Shown here: positions 43,291 through 52,423 of the stretch, one piece after another
How positions within the stretch are numbered: the first letter of the stretch is position 1
Layout of the letters: the number at the start of each line of letters is the position of its first letter
Assembly: GCA_049647585.1 (NCBI GenBank)
Contig: JBARXY010000007.1
Coordinates: 34,467-98,466, forward strand
Length of the DNA: 64,000 nucleotides
Origin: JAGQSZ01 sp049647585
GTDB lineage: Bacteria; Actinomycetota; Acidimicrobiia; Acidimicrobiales; Microtrichaceae
Direction of reading: 5' to 3'
Program-made: the position numbers and the translations under genes
Notes under the pieces: generated by a model
The model's database searches: none
What the model saw: only the letters and a program-made list of their open reading frames with translations
What the model was told of the DNA's origin: nothing

Positions 43291-44519
43291 CCAGTGAAGC
43301 GACGTCAGTGCTGATCAACCTCTGTTGGCTGGTGCCCGGAGTCGTCGGAGGTAGTGAAGAGGCAACCACCGGCGCGATTCGGGCCCTTCTCGAGTCAGAC
43401 CAGCCGGATCTGGACCTTCGTCTCGCAGTATTGAGGCCGTTCCTTGACGTACACCCCGACCTGGCTGCTGCAATACCGTGCGATGTCCTGCCCGCGGATG
43501 GCGGGAACAAGGTTCTTCGCGTCGCTGCCGAACAGCTGTGGCTCGCCCGCCTCGCGAGCAGGCTGGGGGTCGACGTCGTCCACCACGCCGGAGGTGTCGT
43601 CCCGCTGGTTCATCCGAGCCGCGTCGTGCTGACGATCCATGACCTTCAGCCACTCGATATGCCCCAGAACTTCTCGTGGAAGAAGCGGGCGTACCTGCGG
43701 ATGATGCTGGGACGCTCTGCCCGGGTGGCCGATGTCGTTTGTGTGCCCAGCCGATTTACAGCTTCTCGCGTCGAGGATCTGTTGGGCGTTCCGGACGAAC
43801 GAATCGTTGAGGTGCCGTGGTCACTGAAACCGGACAGCCTCATCGGGAGCGACCGGCTCCAGAGCGACCTGCCGCACAGCGACCTACCGCACAGTGACCT
43901 ACCGCACGGCGGCCTACCCCAGGACGACCCACCAGACCCGCAGTACCGAACACCGGGGCGTCGATTCCTGCTGTATCCGGCCATCGCGTATCCCCACAAA
44001 CGGCATCTGATGCTGATCGAAGCCTTCGCTGCACTCACCGCTACCGAACCCGAGGTCGATCTGCTGCTGACCGGGTCGCCCGGACCGCTGCATGGAGAGG
44101 TGCAGGCAGCGATCAAGCGACTCGGCCTGTCTGAAAGGGTCCGCCACCTCGGCCGGGTTTCGGCCGAACAGCTCGATGACCTGTACCGACACGCCGAGGC
44201 TGTCGTACTTCCATCGGCCTATGAGGGCTTCGGAATGCCGGCGCTCGAAGCGATGGGTCGTAACTGCCCGGTTCTGTCGAGTGATTCCGGCTCGCTGTCG
44301 GAAGTTGTTCCGCCGAGGAGTCTCGTCAGTGGCGATGACGCACGCTCGTGGACCGAGGCGATGAAGTCCGTGTTGTCGCTGACCGAGCAGCAGCGAGCAG
44401 AATGGATTCGCATCGGCGCCGAAGCCGCCGGGAAGTTCACGCCTGAACGAACGGCGTCGGCATTGGCAGGTGCATACCGCCTCGCGAACCGGGGCCAGAG
44501 TCGACCGAAAGTGCCATGA
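43287..44519 (+). CDS. Family 4 glycosyltransferase with pentapeptide repeat insert
   Basis: GT-B glycosyltransferase of 410 aa. It has LLYPAIAYPHKRHLMLIEAF and VVLPSAYEGFGMPALEAMGRN in the donor domain. Between the two domains (residues ~190-215) is a hydrophilic insert of repeated SDLPH units encoded by 15-bp tandem repeats (43863-43922). ATG overlaps the previous stop (ATGA), as does its end with the next gene, so the three glycosyltransferases are translated together. Confidence 0.88.
   Translation: MTSEATSVLINLCWLVPGVVGGSEEATTGAIRALLESDQPDLDLRLAVLRPFLDVHPDLAAAIPCDVLPADGGNKVLRVAAEQLWLARLASRLGVDVVHHAGGVVPLVHPSRVVLTIHDLQPLDMPQNFSWKKRAYLRMMLGRSARVADVVCVPSRFTASRVEDLLGVPDERIVEVPWSLKPDSLIGSDRLQSDLPHSDLPHSDLPHGGLPQDDPPDPQYRTPGRRFLLYPAIAYPHKRHLMLIEAFAALTATEPEVDLLLTGSPGPLHGEVQAAIKRLGLSERVRHLGRVSAEQLDDLYRHAEAVVLPSAYEGFGMPALEAMGRNCPVLSSDSGSLSEVVPPRSLVSGDDARSWTEAMKSVLSLTEQQRAEWIRIGAEAAGKFTPERTASALAGAYRLANRGQSRPKVP
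43863..43922 (+). repeat. 15-bp tandem repeat inside a glycosyltransferase gene
   Basis: Four units of AGCGACCTRCCGCAC, the last one degenerate, encoding SDLPH-type pentapeptides in the linker between the two GT-B domains. Confidence 0.75.
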
Positions 44520-45757
44520 AGCTCCTAGTTTTCTGTCCACATTTCGCCCCCGATGTCGCCCCTACAGGTGAGGTGATGACTTCGATCGCGACGGCGCTCA
44601 CAGACCGGGGGCATGAACTTCACATAGTCACCGCCCTGCCCTGGTACCGCAATCACGAGGTCGAACCGGGCTGGGGTGGAAGGCCATGGCGAACAGAAAA
44701 GACCCCCTGGGGTCGGGTCACCCGACTGCACCCATTCCCGACCGACAAGTCCAATATCCCTGCCCGCGCTGTCGCCTTCGCAGGCTTCACAGCCATGGCG
44801 ACTCTGGTTGGATTGCTGGAGCGGACCCGTCCCGATGCGGTGATGGTCATGTCGCCTCCTCTGCCACTTGGTATCGCCGGATGGTTGGCAGCGTTGTCAC
44901 GCCGACGACCATTCGTGTTCAACGTCCAAGACGTCTTTCCCGATGTCGCCGTCGAGCTGGGCGCAATCACCAACCCGAAGGTCATAGCCGTCGCATCTTG
45001 GCTGGAGCGGTTCATCTATCGTCGCTCGGACGCAGTGACGGTTCTGTCAGAAGACCTGCGCGACAACGTCGCTGCCAAACTGCGTGGGGCGCGGCCGGAG
45101 CGGGTTCGGGTCATACCCAACTTCGTGGACACCGAGAGGGTCAGGCCCTCCGAGCGAGAGAACTCCTATCGGGCGGAGTTCGGTCTGACGGGTCGAACGG
45201 TCGTGTTGTACGCCGGCAACGTCGGAATGTCGCAGTCGCTCGAACTGGTCGTCGAGGCCGCTCGCCGCAACCAGACCCGCAAGGACGTCGTGTTCGTGAT
45301 CAACGGCGGGGGATCGGCACTCAGCGGTCTGAAAGAACTGGCGACCGGGCTCGAGAACCTGAAGTTCGTCGACATGCAGCCCAGGGAACGGCTCTCCGAG
45401 GTGCTCGCAGCTGGCGACATCCATCTGGTTCCTCTCAAGCGAGGTCTGGCCCGATCGAGTGTCCCTTCGAAGCTCTATTCGATCCTCGCCTCGGGACGAC
45501 CCGTGCTCGCGTCGGTCGATTCCGGTACCGAAGTTGCGACCACGATCGACAGGGCCGGAGCAGGAATCGCCGTCCCACCGGAGGACGTCGACGCTTTCTG
45601 CAACGCGCTGGACGAGTTGCTCGACTCGCCGGACAAGCTGATCGGGATGGGCGAATCCGGACGACGCTTCGTGGAGGAATGGGTGTCCCCGGCAGCAGTC
45701 GGGGAGGCATACGAGAAGTTGTTCGAGGATCTGGGCGCCCCGAAGCTGCACAGCTGA
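44516..45757 (+). CDS. WbuB-like family 4 glycosyltransferase
   Basis: GT-B glycosyltransferase, 413 aa, resembling WbuB/colanic-acid-type transferases: N-terminal LVFCPHFAPDVAPTGEVMTSIA and PWYRNHEV, VFNVQDVFPDVAVELG mid-domain, VLYAGNVGMSQSLELVVEAA, and a C-terminal SSVPSKLYSILASGRPVLA donor motif. WbuB enzymes often transfer N-acetyl-L-fucosamine; whether this one uses a fucose-type donor from the local pathway is inference. It overlaps the preceding gene by ATGA. Confidence 0.88.
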   Translation: MKLLVFCPHFAPDVAPTGEVMTSIATALTDRGHELHIVTALPWYRNHEVEPGWGGRPWRTEKTPWGRVTRLHPFPTDKSNIPARAVAFAGFTAMATLVGLLERTRPDAVMVMSPPLPLGIAGWLAALSRRRPFVFNVQDVFPDVAVELGAITNPKVIAVASWLERFIYRRSDAVTVLSEDLRDNVAAKLRGARPERVRVIPNFVDTERVRPSERENSYRAEFGLTGRTVVLYAGNVGMSQSLELVVEAARRNQTRKDVVFVINGGGSALSGLKELATGLENLKFVDMQPRERLSEVLAAGDIHLVPLKRGLARSSVPSKLYSILASGRPVLASVDSGTEVATTIDRAGAGIAVPPEDVDAFCNALDELLDSPDKLIGMGESGRRFVEEWVSPAAVGEAYEKLFEDLGAPKLHS

Positions 45758-45850
45758 AAGCCATCGACGCCGCACCCGTGTTGCGCCTCAGCTTCCGATG
45801 GCGGGGCGGGTTCGGTTCCACGGGTCCTGGCGACTACCGTGTCGGTCCGT

Positions 45851-46663
45851 ATGGGTAAGGCCTCGTCGTCAAAGAAGATCAAGAGAGTCCAGGCGGCCGG
45901 CGTAAGCCGCACTGCGGGTCAGCGTCGGAACCTTGGGTTCCCGGCGATGATCGCCGGCATCGTTCTGGTGGGGCTGGTAGCGGTGTTCTTTGCCCGCGAC
46001 CATCGTCGCAGCCAGGTCGCCGAGGCTCCCGTGGCCAACCAGGACCACTGGCACGCAGCCTTCGGCATCGAAATCTGTGGAGCGTTCGAGAAGAATCCGG
46101 CCGACGCCAAGGCTGACGCGAGCGGAATCCACACCCATAGCGATGGGCTGATCCACATCCACCCTTACACCGCTGCTGCGGCCGGCAAGAACGCCACCTT
46201 CTCGGTGTTCGCCGATCAGATCGGCCTTGAGCTGGGCGATGGCTCGTTCACCCTTCCCGATGGCAAGACCTGGAAGAACGGCGACAAGTGCACGGACGAG
46301 AAGACCAAGAAGTCGACCGAGGGTCGGGTAGCGATGTTCGTCTGGCCGCCACAGTCGACCGACAAGACCGAGCCCAAGGAAATCACCAAGAACCTGGGTG
46401 ACATCCGCTTCGCCCAGGACGGACAGGTCTTCGTTCTCGCCTTCCTACCAAAGGGTGAAGCCCCGCTTCTGCCGCCGTCGATGCCAGAGTTGGCCAGCCC
46501 GTCTGACTTGGAGCAACCATCGGAGCAGGGTTCAACCGAGTTCACCACCACGGTTCCCGGCGCCGAAACCACGACAGTCCCGGGCGCCGAAACGACCACG
46601 GTTCCTTCGGTTCCGGCAAGCGACCCCGAGACCACGACCACAACTCCTCCAGCCGGAGGCTGA
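45851..46663 (+). CDS. Membrane-anchored His-rich protein of unknown function
   Basis: 270 aa from ATG 45851 (a GTG four codons earlier is possible). Basic N-terminus, one TM helix (FPAMIAGIVLVGLVAVFFA), then an extracytoplasmic domain with many histidines: NQDHWHAAFGIEICG and SGIHTHSDGLIHIHPY, which could bind metal. Conserved TFSVFADQIGL and LPDGKTWKNGDKC follow; two Cys may form a disulfide. The C-terminal ~60 residues are Thr/Pro-rich with two TTTVPGAE repeats. It sits between the glycosyltransferases and the NDP-sugar pyrophosphorylase. I do not recognise a functional family. Confidence 0.75.
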   Translation: MGKASSSKKIKRVQAAGVSRTAGQRRNLGFPAMIAGIVLVGLVAVFFARDHRRSQVAEAPVANQDHWHAAFGIEICGAFEKNPADAKADASGIHTHSDGLIHIHPYTAAAAGKNATFSVFADQIGLELGDGSFTLPDGKTWKNGDKCTDEKTKKSTEGRVAMFVWPPQSTDKTEPKEITKNLGDIRFAQDGQVFVLAFLPKGEAPLLPPSMPELASPSDLEQPSEQGSTEFTTTVPGAETTTVPGAETTTVPSVPASDPETTTTTPPAGG

Positions 46664-46673
46664 GTCAACGATC

Positions 46674-47684
46674 ATGTTGGCAGTAGTGCTCGTGGGAGGG
46701 TTCGGAACAAGGCTCCGGCCGTTGACGCTCTCCACTCCCAAGCAGATGCTTCCGGTGGGCAGGATGACCATGCTCGAGCGTGTGGTGTCCAAGCTCGGGT
46801 CTCACGGCGTCTCCGAGGTGGTCCTGTCGCTCGGCTACCAGCCGGATGCGTTCATCGATCGGTTCCCCAACGGTGTCTGCGGGGACGTCAAGCTGACCTA
46901 TGCCGTGGAGCCCGAGCCACTCGACACTGCGGGCGCTATCGCTTTCGCAGCGCGCCAGAGGGGCATCGACGAGACCTTCCTGGCAATGAACGGCGATGTC
47001 CTCACTGATCTCGACGTGGGTGCGCTCTGCGCGAGGCATCTGGAGTTGGGAGCCGAGGCGACGATCGCGCTGACGCCGGTTGAGGACCCTTCGCGGTTCG
47101 GAGTAGTACCCATCGATTCAGACGGCAGGGTCGAGGCATTTGTGGAGAAGCCCGAGCCCGGCACTGCGCCCAGCAACTGGATAAACGCTGGCACCTACGT
47201 CTTCGAGCCGTCAGTGATCGATCGGATCGAACCGGGCCACAAGGTATCCATCGAACGCCAGACCTTCCCCGAGATGGTCGCCGATCGGTCCTTGTTCGCC
47301 TCCCAATCGAAGGCATACTGGATTGACGCTGGTACGCCCGAGGCCTATTTGCAGGCACATCTAGACCTGCTTGACGGGGCACGGGGCGATTTTGAGATCG
47401 GCATAGACCCAGAAGCCCGAGTCCATCCTGACGCCAAGGTGTCTCGGTGCTTCATCGGGCCCGGAGCGAGCGTCGCCGCTGGATCTGACCTGAGGGATTC
47501 GATCGTTATGGCCGGGGCTCGTATCGGTGCCGGAGCCGTCATAAATCGGTCGATCGTCGGGGCGCGGTCCTCGATCGGCGAGTCATCCTCTCTGCAGGAA
47601 CTGTCGGTGGTCGGGTTCGACTACGACGTTCCAGCAGGATCGGCGGGTGCGGGTGATCGTTTTCCGCCGCCTGAGTCCTGGTAA
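46674..47684 (+). CDS. NDP-sugar pyrophosphorylase, probable mannose-1-phosphate guanylyltransferase
   Basis: Nucleotidyltransferase of 336 aa with the activating loop LVGGFGTRLRPLT, STPKQMLPVG, MNGDVLTDLD metal site, VEKPEPG and a C-terminal left-handed beta-helix (VHPDAKVSRCFIGPGASV and later repeats). ATG at 46674 places the loop at residue 6; the upstream open frame lies inside the previous gene. Architecture matches GMPP/ManC-like and GlmU/RmlA-like enzymes. GDP-mannose synthesis is favoured because Gmd, Fcl and the Rmd-like reductase nearby need it, but dTDP- or UDP-sugar use is possible. Confidence 0.85.
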   Translation: MLAVVLVGGFGTRLRPLTLSTPKQMLPVGRMTMLERVVSKLGSHGVSEVVLSLGYQPDAFIDRFPNGVCGDVKLTYAVEPEPLDTAGAIAFAARQRGIDETFLAMNGDVLTDLDVGALCARHLELGAEATIALTPVEDPSRFGVVPIDSDGRVEAFVEKPEPGTAPSNWINAGTYVFEPSVIDRIEPGHKVSIERQTFPEMVADRSLFASQSKAYWIDAGTPEAYLQAHLDLLDGARGDFEIGIDPEARVHPDAKVSRCFIGPGASVAAGSDLRDSIVMAGARIGAGAVINRSIVGARSSIGESSSLQELSVVGFDYDVPAGSAGAGDRFPPPESW

Positions 47685-47720
47685 TCAGGGTCTCAGTTCC
47701 AACTATTCAGGGGAAACCAT

Positions 47721-48674
47721 ATGAGGGCGCTAGTTACCGGCGGGGCAGGATTCATCGGTTCGAATCTTGTGGACAGACTGCTGGCCGAAGGCCATGCGGT
47801 CGAGGTCATCGACAGTCTCAAGAGTGGCAGGCTCAGCAATCTGGCAGACGCCCGCTCGAACAGGGATCACGAGTTCTCATTCCATCAGATGGACATTTGC
47901 GACCCGAAGGTCTCGGAACTGATCGAGTTGCGCAAGCCCGACGTCGTGTTCCACCTTGCAGCCCAGATCGACGTCAGAGTGTCGGTGGAGGATCCTGCCC
48001 TCGACGCGAGCATCAACATCCTCGGTTCGCTCAACGTGATCGAAGGCGCCAGACGGGCAGGGTCGAAAAAGGTCGTTTTCGCCTCATCGGGTGGGACAAT
48101 TTATGGCGAGGTGGACGCCGAAGACCTGCCGGTCACCGAGTCGCACAGCCAGCACCCGGTCTCGCCTTACGGCGTCTCCAAGAAGGTTGTCACCGACTAT
48201 CTGAACGCCTACCGCTATCTGCATCAACTCGAGTACACGTCCCTTGCCCTCGCAAACGTCTACGGGCCTCGCCAGGACCCTCATGGTGAAGCAGGAGTAG
48301 TGGCGATCTTCGCCGGTCGACTCCTCTCAGGTGAGCAATGCCTGATATTCGGCGAGGGGGCTCAGACCCGTGATTACGTCTATGTAGATGACGTGGTTGA
48401 CGCTTTCATGAGGGCCTCGGAGCGGGGCAGTGGTTTGCTGTGCAACATCGGCACCGGAGTCGAGACCTCGGTCAACGACCTGTACTCGGTCATGGCTGCC
48501 AATGCCGGCGTCAAGGCCAAGCCTGAGCATGCGCCAGCCCGCCATGGTGAGCTTGAACGCTCCTCGCTCGACGCGGGTAGAGCCAAGCTCCATCTGGGCT
48601 GGGAGCCGTTCACCAGCCTCGACGACGGTACGGCTGCCGTCCTCGACTACTTCCGATCCCACGGAAACCAGTGA
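47721..48674 (+). CDS. NAD-dependent UDP-glucose 4-epimerase-like protein
   Basis: Extended SDR of 317 aa: VTGGAGFIGSNLVDRLL, HLAAQIDVRVSVEDP, SSGGTIYGEV and catalytic Y-x3-K in SPYGVSKKV, with NVYGPRQDPHGEAGVV and RDYVYVDDVVDA. This is the GalE/UDP-sugar epimerase type; specificity for glucose or N-acetyl forms is unresolved. A clear AGGGGAAA ribosome site precedes the ATG. It supplies UDP-galactose-type donors to the local glycosyltransferases (inference). Confidence 0.88.
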   Translation: MRALVTGGAGFIGSNLVDRLLAEGHAVEVIDSLKSGRLSNLADARSNRDHEFSFHQMDICDPKVSELIELRKPDVVFHLAAQIDVRVSVEDPALDASINILGSLNVIEGARRAGSKKVVFASSGGTIYGEVDAEDLPVTESHSQHPVSPYGVSKKVVTDYLNAYRYLHQLEYTSLALANVYGPRQDPHGEAGVVAIFAGRLLSGEQCLIFGEGAQTRDYVYVDDVVDAFMRASERGSGLLCNIGTGVETSVNDLYSVMAANAGVKAKPEHAPARHGELERSSLDAGRAKLHLGWEPFTSLDDGTAAVLDYFRSHGNQ

Positions 48675-48686
48675 GTTGAGGTTGCA

Positions 48687-49556
48687 ATGAAATTTTCGCT
48701 TGCTCTGCCGATGCTCGAACCGGCCAACTATCTTCCGCTGGCGGTGGCGGGGGAGGACGCCGGGTTCGCCTCGGTTGCCGTGCCCGACTCCGTGTTCTAC
48801 CCCGAAGAGGTTTCGGCGAAATATCCCTACACCAAGTCCGGTGACCGGTTCTGGCCCGCCGAGACGCCTTTCCTGGACCCGTTCGTTGCCATCCCGGCAA
48901 TGGCTGCGGTGACGGAACGGATCAAGTTCTTCACCAACGTCCTGAAGCTGGCAATCCGGGACCCACTCCTGATCGCCAAGACCGTGTCGTCGATCGGCGC
49001 TCTGGCCGACGGTCGGATCGGGGTCGGCGTCGGACTCTCGTGGATTCCCGAAGAGTTCGAATGGTTGGGCAAGGAAATGAAGACTCGAGGCGCCCGTACC
49101 AACGAGGCGGTCGACATCATCCGACTCGTCTGCAGTGGCGAGTTCGTGGAGTACCACGGCGAATATCACGACTTCGGCTCGCTCATGGTGCGGCCGGTCC
49201 CTACGACGCCGATTCCGATCTTCGTAGGTGGACTTTCCGACGCCGGTCTCAAACGTGCCGCGCGTCAGGGAGACGGCTGGATCTCGGTCGCGAACACCAC
49301 CGCTGAGGTGGCCGAGGTACTGCCTCGGCTGCAGACCTTCCGTGAGTCGTTCGACAGGGCAGATCTGCCGTTCGAGATCAAGGCGCTGTGCACCGATGTC
49401 TTCGACCGCGAGGGCTATGAGCGTCTCGCCGAAATCGGAGTGACCGAGGCCATGGTGTGCCCGTGGTACATGCGCCCGGGCGACGTCAACGAGTTGGACC
49501 ACCAGGTCGAATCGACGGCCTGGTTCGGGGAAGAGATCATCTCGCGCTTCGCCTGA
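48687..49556 (+). CDS. LLM-class (luciferase-like) F420-dependent oxidoreductase
   Basis: TIM-barrel luciferase-like protein, 289 aa, with FASVAVPDSVFYPEEVS, MAAVTERIKFFTNVLKLAIRDP, GVGVGLSWIPEEFEWLG and PIFVGGLSDAGLKRAARQGDGWI, the typical sequence of actinobacterial F420-dependent members. FMN use is a formal alternative, but the convergent cofE-cofD operon next door favours F420. Substrate unknown. Starts 12 bp after the epimerase gene. Confidence 0.88.
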   Translation: MKFSLALPMLEPANYLPLAVAGEDAGFASVAVPDSVFYPEEVSAKYPYTKSGDRFWPAETPFLDPFVAIPAMAAVTERIKFFTNVLKLAIRDPLLIAKTVSSIGALADGRIGVGVGLSWIPEEFEWLGKEMKTRGARTNEAVDIIRLVCSGEFVEYHGEYHDFGSLMVRPVPTTPIPIFVGGLSDAGLKRAARQGDGWISVANTTAEVAEVLPRLQTFRESFDRADLPFEIKALCTDVFDREGYERLAEIGVTEAMVCPWYMRPGDVNELDHQVESTAWFGEEIISRFA

Positions 49557-49610
49557 GGGCGGGCCACCCTCACCGGGGCACGAGGCCGACCACGTCCGGC
49601 CGCCCGTCAG

Positions 49611-50336
49611 TTAGCGGAACAGATCCTCTGAGGGGGAGCGGACCACATCGGTCAACACGCCGACGTGGCTCGGTCCGTCGATGAATGCCGAGTCGTCAAT
49701 ACCCCGGACAATCGCAACGGGGATGCCTGTGGCTTTGCCCATGACCAGGTCGGCAGCTCCGGTGATCTCATCGACTATTGCCACTTCGGTCACCTGCAAC
49801 TCGCGCCCGTAGGCGTCCTCGGTGCCACGAAGATCCAGCACCGGGCGAATTCCAGCGGATCCGATGGCCACGTCGGTTACCCCTCGCCGCCAGGTCCTGC
49901 CGAAGGTGTCCGAAACGATGACCGCAACGTCCGTACCGGTTCGCCCTCGGATGCCGTCACGAATTCTGCGTGCCGAGCGGTCGGGATCCTCGGGAAGTAG
50001 CGCCGCATAACCCCGGTCGACATTGGAGAGGTCGATCCCTGCGTTCGCGCACACGAATCCATGTCGGGTTTCGCTGATGATCAGCTCTCCCCGACGACGC
50101 AATATCCGTACCGATTCGCGCTCGACCAGCGGCTTGTGGCTCAGCGGATCTTCCGGGTCGACCCTCTCCATCGCGCCCTCGGCCTTCGATACGACCTTCT
50201 GGGTGACCACAACCACGTCGTGGCGCTGGAGGGTCTGACCGCTTTCGGCAACCGCGGTGCAGATGATCAATGCCAGATCGTCGGCCCGGTTTATCTCGGG
50301 AATCCCCTCTATGGGGATCACGCTGAGGGTGCTCAT
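49611..50336 (-). CDS. cofE: Coenzyme F420:L-glutamate ligase
   Basis: GTP-dependent ligase that adds glutamates to F420-0, 241 aa from ATG 50336. PIEGIPEINRADDLA, the VVTQKVVSKAEG loop, HGFVCANAGIDLSNV, VIVSDTFGRTWRRGVTDVAIG and DLVMGKATGIPVAIVRG all match CofE/FbiB-N. It lacks the C-terminal nitroreductase domain of mycobacterial FbiB, so it is the stand-alone form. ATGA overlap with the cofD stop shows translational coupling. Confidence 0.95.
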   Translation of the reverse strand: MSTLSVIPIEGIPEINRADDLALIICTAVAESGQTLQRHDVVVVTQKVVSKAEGAMERVDPEDPLSHKPLVERESVRILRRRGELIISETRHGFVCANAGIDLSNVDRGYAALLPEDPDRSARRIRDGIRGRTGTDVAVIVSDTFGRTWRRGVTDVAIGSAGIRPVLDLRGTEDAYGRELQVTEVAIVDEITGAADLVMGKATGIPVAIVRGIDDSAFIDGPSHVGVLTDVVRSPSEDLFR

Positions 50337-51325
50337 CGTGGGGCTCCTCCCTCGACTGCGGCGAGGCAAGTTCGGGCAAGGGCCGACGAAACCACCGGAT
50401 CGGACATGATCGTGTCGGTCACCACACAGCGGATGCCTTCCGCCTCGACCTGAGGAGCGAGTCCGGCGTCGACGGTGTCGATCACGAGCGTGCCGGCGAG
50501 AGGTGCGTAATAGCGGGCGATTCCGACCACGGAAGGCTCGTGTCCGAGCTCTCGCAGCAGTCGCTCGGCCGGCCCCTTGATTGCGTGGCCCCCGACTATC
50601 GGACTGATCGCGACCGTGTGATCCCTGGCTGATGCGACGGCCTGGCGCACACCAGGCACTGCCAGGATCGGGTCGATCGACACCACAGGATTGGACGGTG
50701 CGATGCAGACGCAGCGAGCTGACTCGATCGATTCGATGACGCCGGGGGCAGGACGGCATTCCTCGGCACCTACGAATTCGACCGAAGCAACAGCAACCTG
50801 GTGGTGTTCTCGCACGAAGTATTCCTGGAAACTGAGTTCCCTACCGTCGAGCGTCGTGACCCGGGTGGACAAATGATCGTCCGTGACGGGTACGAGCGTG
50901 AGCCCGAGGGACCATGCATCGGTTATCTCGGCGGTGACCGTCGACAGCGGCACACCCGCGCGGCGGCGTGAGGTCCGATACATGTGGGTTCCCAGGTCAA
51001 GATCGCCGAGCGCGAACCATCCGGCGGCGTCGTTTCCGATCTGGTCCTGGGCACTGATCCCCGCAGATTCGGCGTAACGCTTGACCATGCCCATGGCCTG
51101 CCAGGTCTCACCGTTGAGGCCCCATCCGGTGTCGGGGTTGACCTGTCCGGCGAGGGTGTAGGTGACCGTGTCCAGATCCGGACTGATCATCAAACCGTGC
51201 AGCACAGTGTCGTCGCCGACATTGACTATCGCGGTGATCTCGTCAGGACGGACAACTTCGCGGAGTCCCAACAAGAAGCGTGCTGCTCCGACACCGCCAG
51301 AGAGGACGCTGATTCCACCGGTCAC
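50333..51325 (-). CDS. cofD: 2-phospho-L-lactate (phosphoenolpyruvate) transferase of F420 synthesis
   Basis: CofD/FbiA, 330 aa from the GTG at 51325, which places the first motif at once: ISVLSGGVGAARFLLGL, then NVGDDTVLHGLMISPDLDTVTYTL, GDLDLGTHMYRT, IAPSNPVVSIDPIL and IVGGHAIKGPAERL. It joins the lactyl/PEP-guanosine moiety to Fo, forming (dehydro)F420-0. The longer frame upstream to 51661 lies inside gmd on the same strand and is rejected. It forms an operon with cofE. Confidence 0.95.
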   Translation of the reverse strand: MTGGISVLSGGVGAARFLLGLREVVRPDEITAIVNVGDDTVLHGLMISPDLDTVTYTLAGQVNPDTGWGLNGETWQAMGMVKRYAESAGISAQDQIGNDAAGWFALGDLDLGTHMYRTSRRRAGVPLSTVTAEITDAWSLGLTLVPVTDDHLSTRVTTLDGRELSFQEYFVREHHQVAVASVEFVGAEECRPAPGVIESIESARCVCIAPSNPVVSIDPILAVPGVRQAVASARDHTVAISPIVGGHAIKGPAERLLRELGHEPSVVGIARYYAPLAGTLVIDTVDAGLAPQVEAEGIRCVVTDTIMSDPVVSSALARTCLAAVEGGAPR

Positions 51326-51363
51326 AGTTCTGCGTCCTTCACAGGTTCGAGGCCACTCAGGCT

Positions 51364-52344
51364 TCAGGCGATCGAGTTGAGCTTGCCCGAGAGCAGGTCC
51401 AGGTCTGCGTCGACCATCATCGTCACCAGGTCCTCGAACTGAACCGTCGGCTTCCAGCCAAGCACCTCGGCAGCTTTGGAGGCATCTCCGACCAGCAGCT
51501 CGACCTCGGCAGGTCGGTAGAAGGCCTCGTCGATTACCACGTAATCCTCGTAGTCCAAGCCGACGTGTCCGAATGCGACCTCGCAGAACTCGCGAACTGA
51601 GCGGGTCACGCCGGTCGACACGACGTAGTCGTCGGGTGAGTCCTGCTGCAGCATCAACCACATGGCACGGACGTAATCCCCGGCGAAGCCCCAGTCTCGT
51701 TTGGCGTCCAGGTTGCCGAGCCTTAGCTCGCTTGCCTGGCCGAGCTTGATCTTCGCGACTGTGTTCGAAATTTTGCGAGTGACGAACTCGAGACCGCGGC
51801 GCGGCGATTCGTGATTGAACAGGATGCCTGAACTGGCGTGGAGGTCGTAGCTCTCGCGGTAGTTGATGGTCAGCCAGTGGCCGTAGACCTTTGCGACCCC
51901 ATATGGGGAGCGGGGGTAGAACGGAGTCTTCTCGGTCTGGGGTACCTCGACGACCTTGCCGAACATCTCTGATGAGGATGCCTGGTAGAAGCGAATGTCT
52001 GGGTCCGCTATCCGGATGGCGTCGAGCAGGCGGGTTACTCCGAGTCCGGTCACATCACCGGTCAGCACCGGCTGGCTGAAGCTGGTCTGGACGAAGCTCT
52101 GGGCGGCAAGGTTGTAGACCTCGTCGGGGCGATAGGTGCGGAGCAGTTCGATCATGCTCGCCTGATCAAGCAGGTCGCCGGGGACCGTCGCTATCCGATC
52201 CTGCAGGTGGGCGATACGTTCAAAGGTGACGGTCGATGAGCGGCGGACCATCCCGATGACTTCGTAGCCCTCGCCAAGGAGAAGTTCTGCCAGATAAGAG
52301 CCGTCCTGGCCCGTGATTCCGGTTATGAGCGCACGCTTGGTCAT
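51364..52344 (-). CDS. gmd: GDP-mannose 4,6-dehydratase
   Basis: SDR dehydratase of 326 aa from ATG 52344. NADP motif ITGITGQDGSYLAELLL, VRRSS, YNLAAQSFVQTSF, SSSEMFGKV, Y-x3-K in SPYGVAKVYGHW, GILFNHESPRRGLEFVTRKI and DWGFAGDYVRAMW are all diagnostic of Gmd. It turns GDP-mannose into GDP-4-keto-6-deoxymannose, the shared precursor for Fcl (41019-41981) and the Rmd-like reductase (53085-53996). Divergent from the XRE regulator gene. Confidence 0.96.
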   Translation of the reverse strand: MTKRALITGITGQDGSYLAELLLGEGYEVIGMVRRSSTVTFERIAHLQDRIATVPGDLLDQASMIELLRTYRPDEVYNLAAQSFVQTSFSQPVLTGDVTGLGVTRLLDAIRIADPDIRFYQASSSEMFGKVVEVPQTEKTPFYPRSPYGVAKVYGHWLTINYRESYDLHASSGILFNHESPRRGLEFVTRKISNTVAKIKLGQASELRLGNLDAKRDWGFAGDYVRAMWLMLQQDSPDDYVVSTGVTRSVREFCEVAFGHVGLDYEDYVVIDEAFYRPAEVELLVGDASKAAEVLGWKPTVQFEDLVTMMVDADLDLLSGKLNSIA

Positions 52345-52423
52345 GGGTGTCTTTCTACCTGTGCCACCGGGCGCTGTCTGCCAACCCAGTTGGCGAGATC
52401 GGATGGATAGGCATGGATGGTTT

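Noticed and set aside
49557..49610. Possible intrinsic terminator between the LLM oxidoreductase and cofE
   Set aside because: A short GC stem can be drawn, but there is no T-tract on either strand and the stem is only ~5 bp.
51326..51661. 5' extension of cofD
   Set aside because: Lies within the gmd coding region in another frame; CofD motifs begin right after the GTG at 51325.
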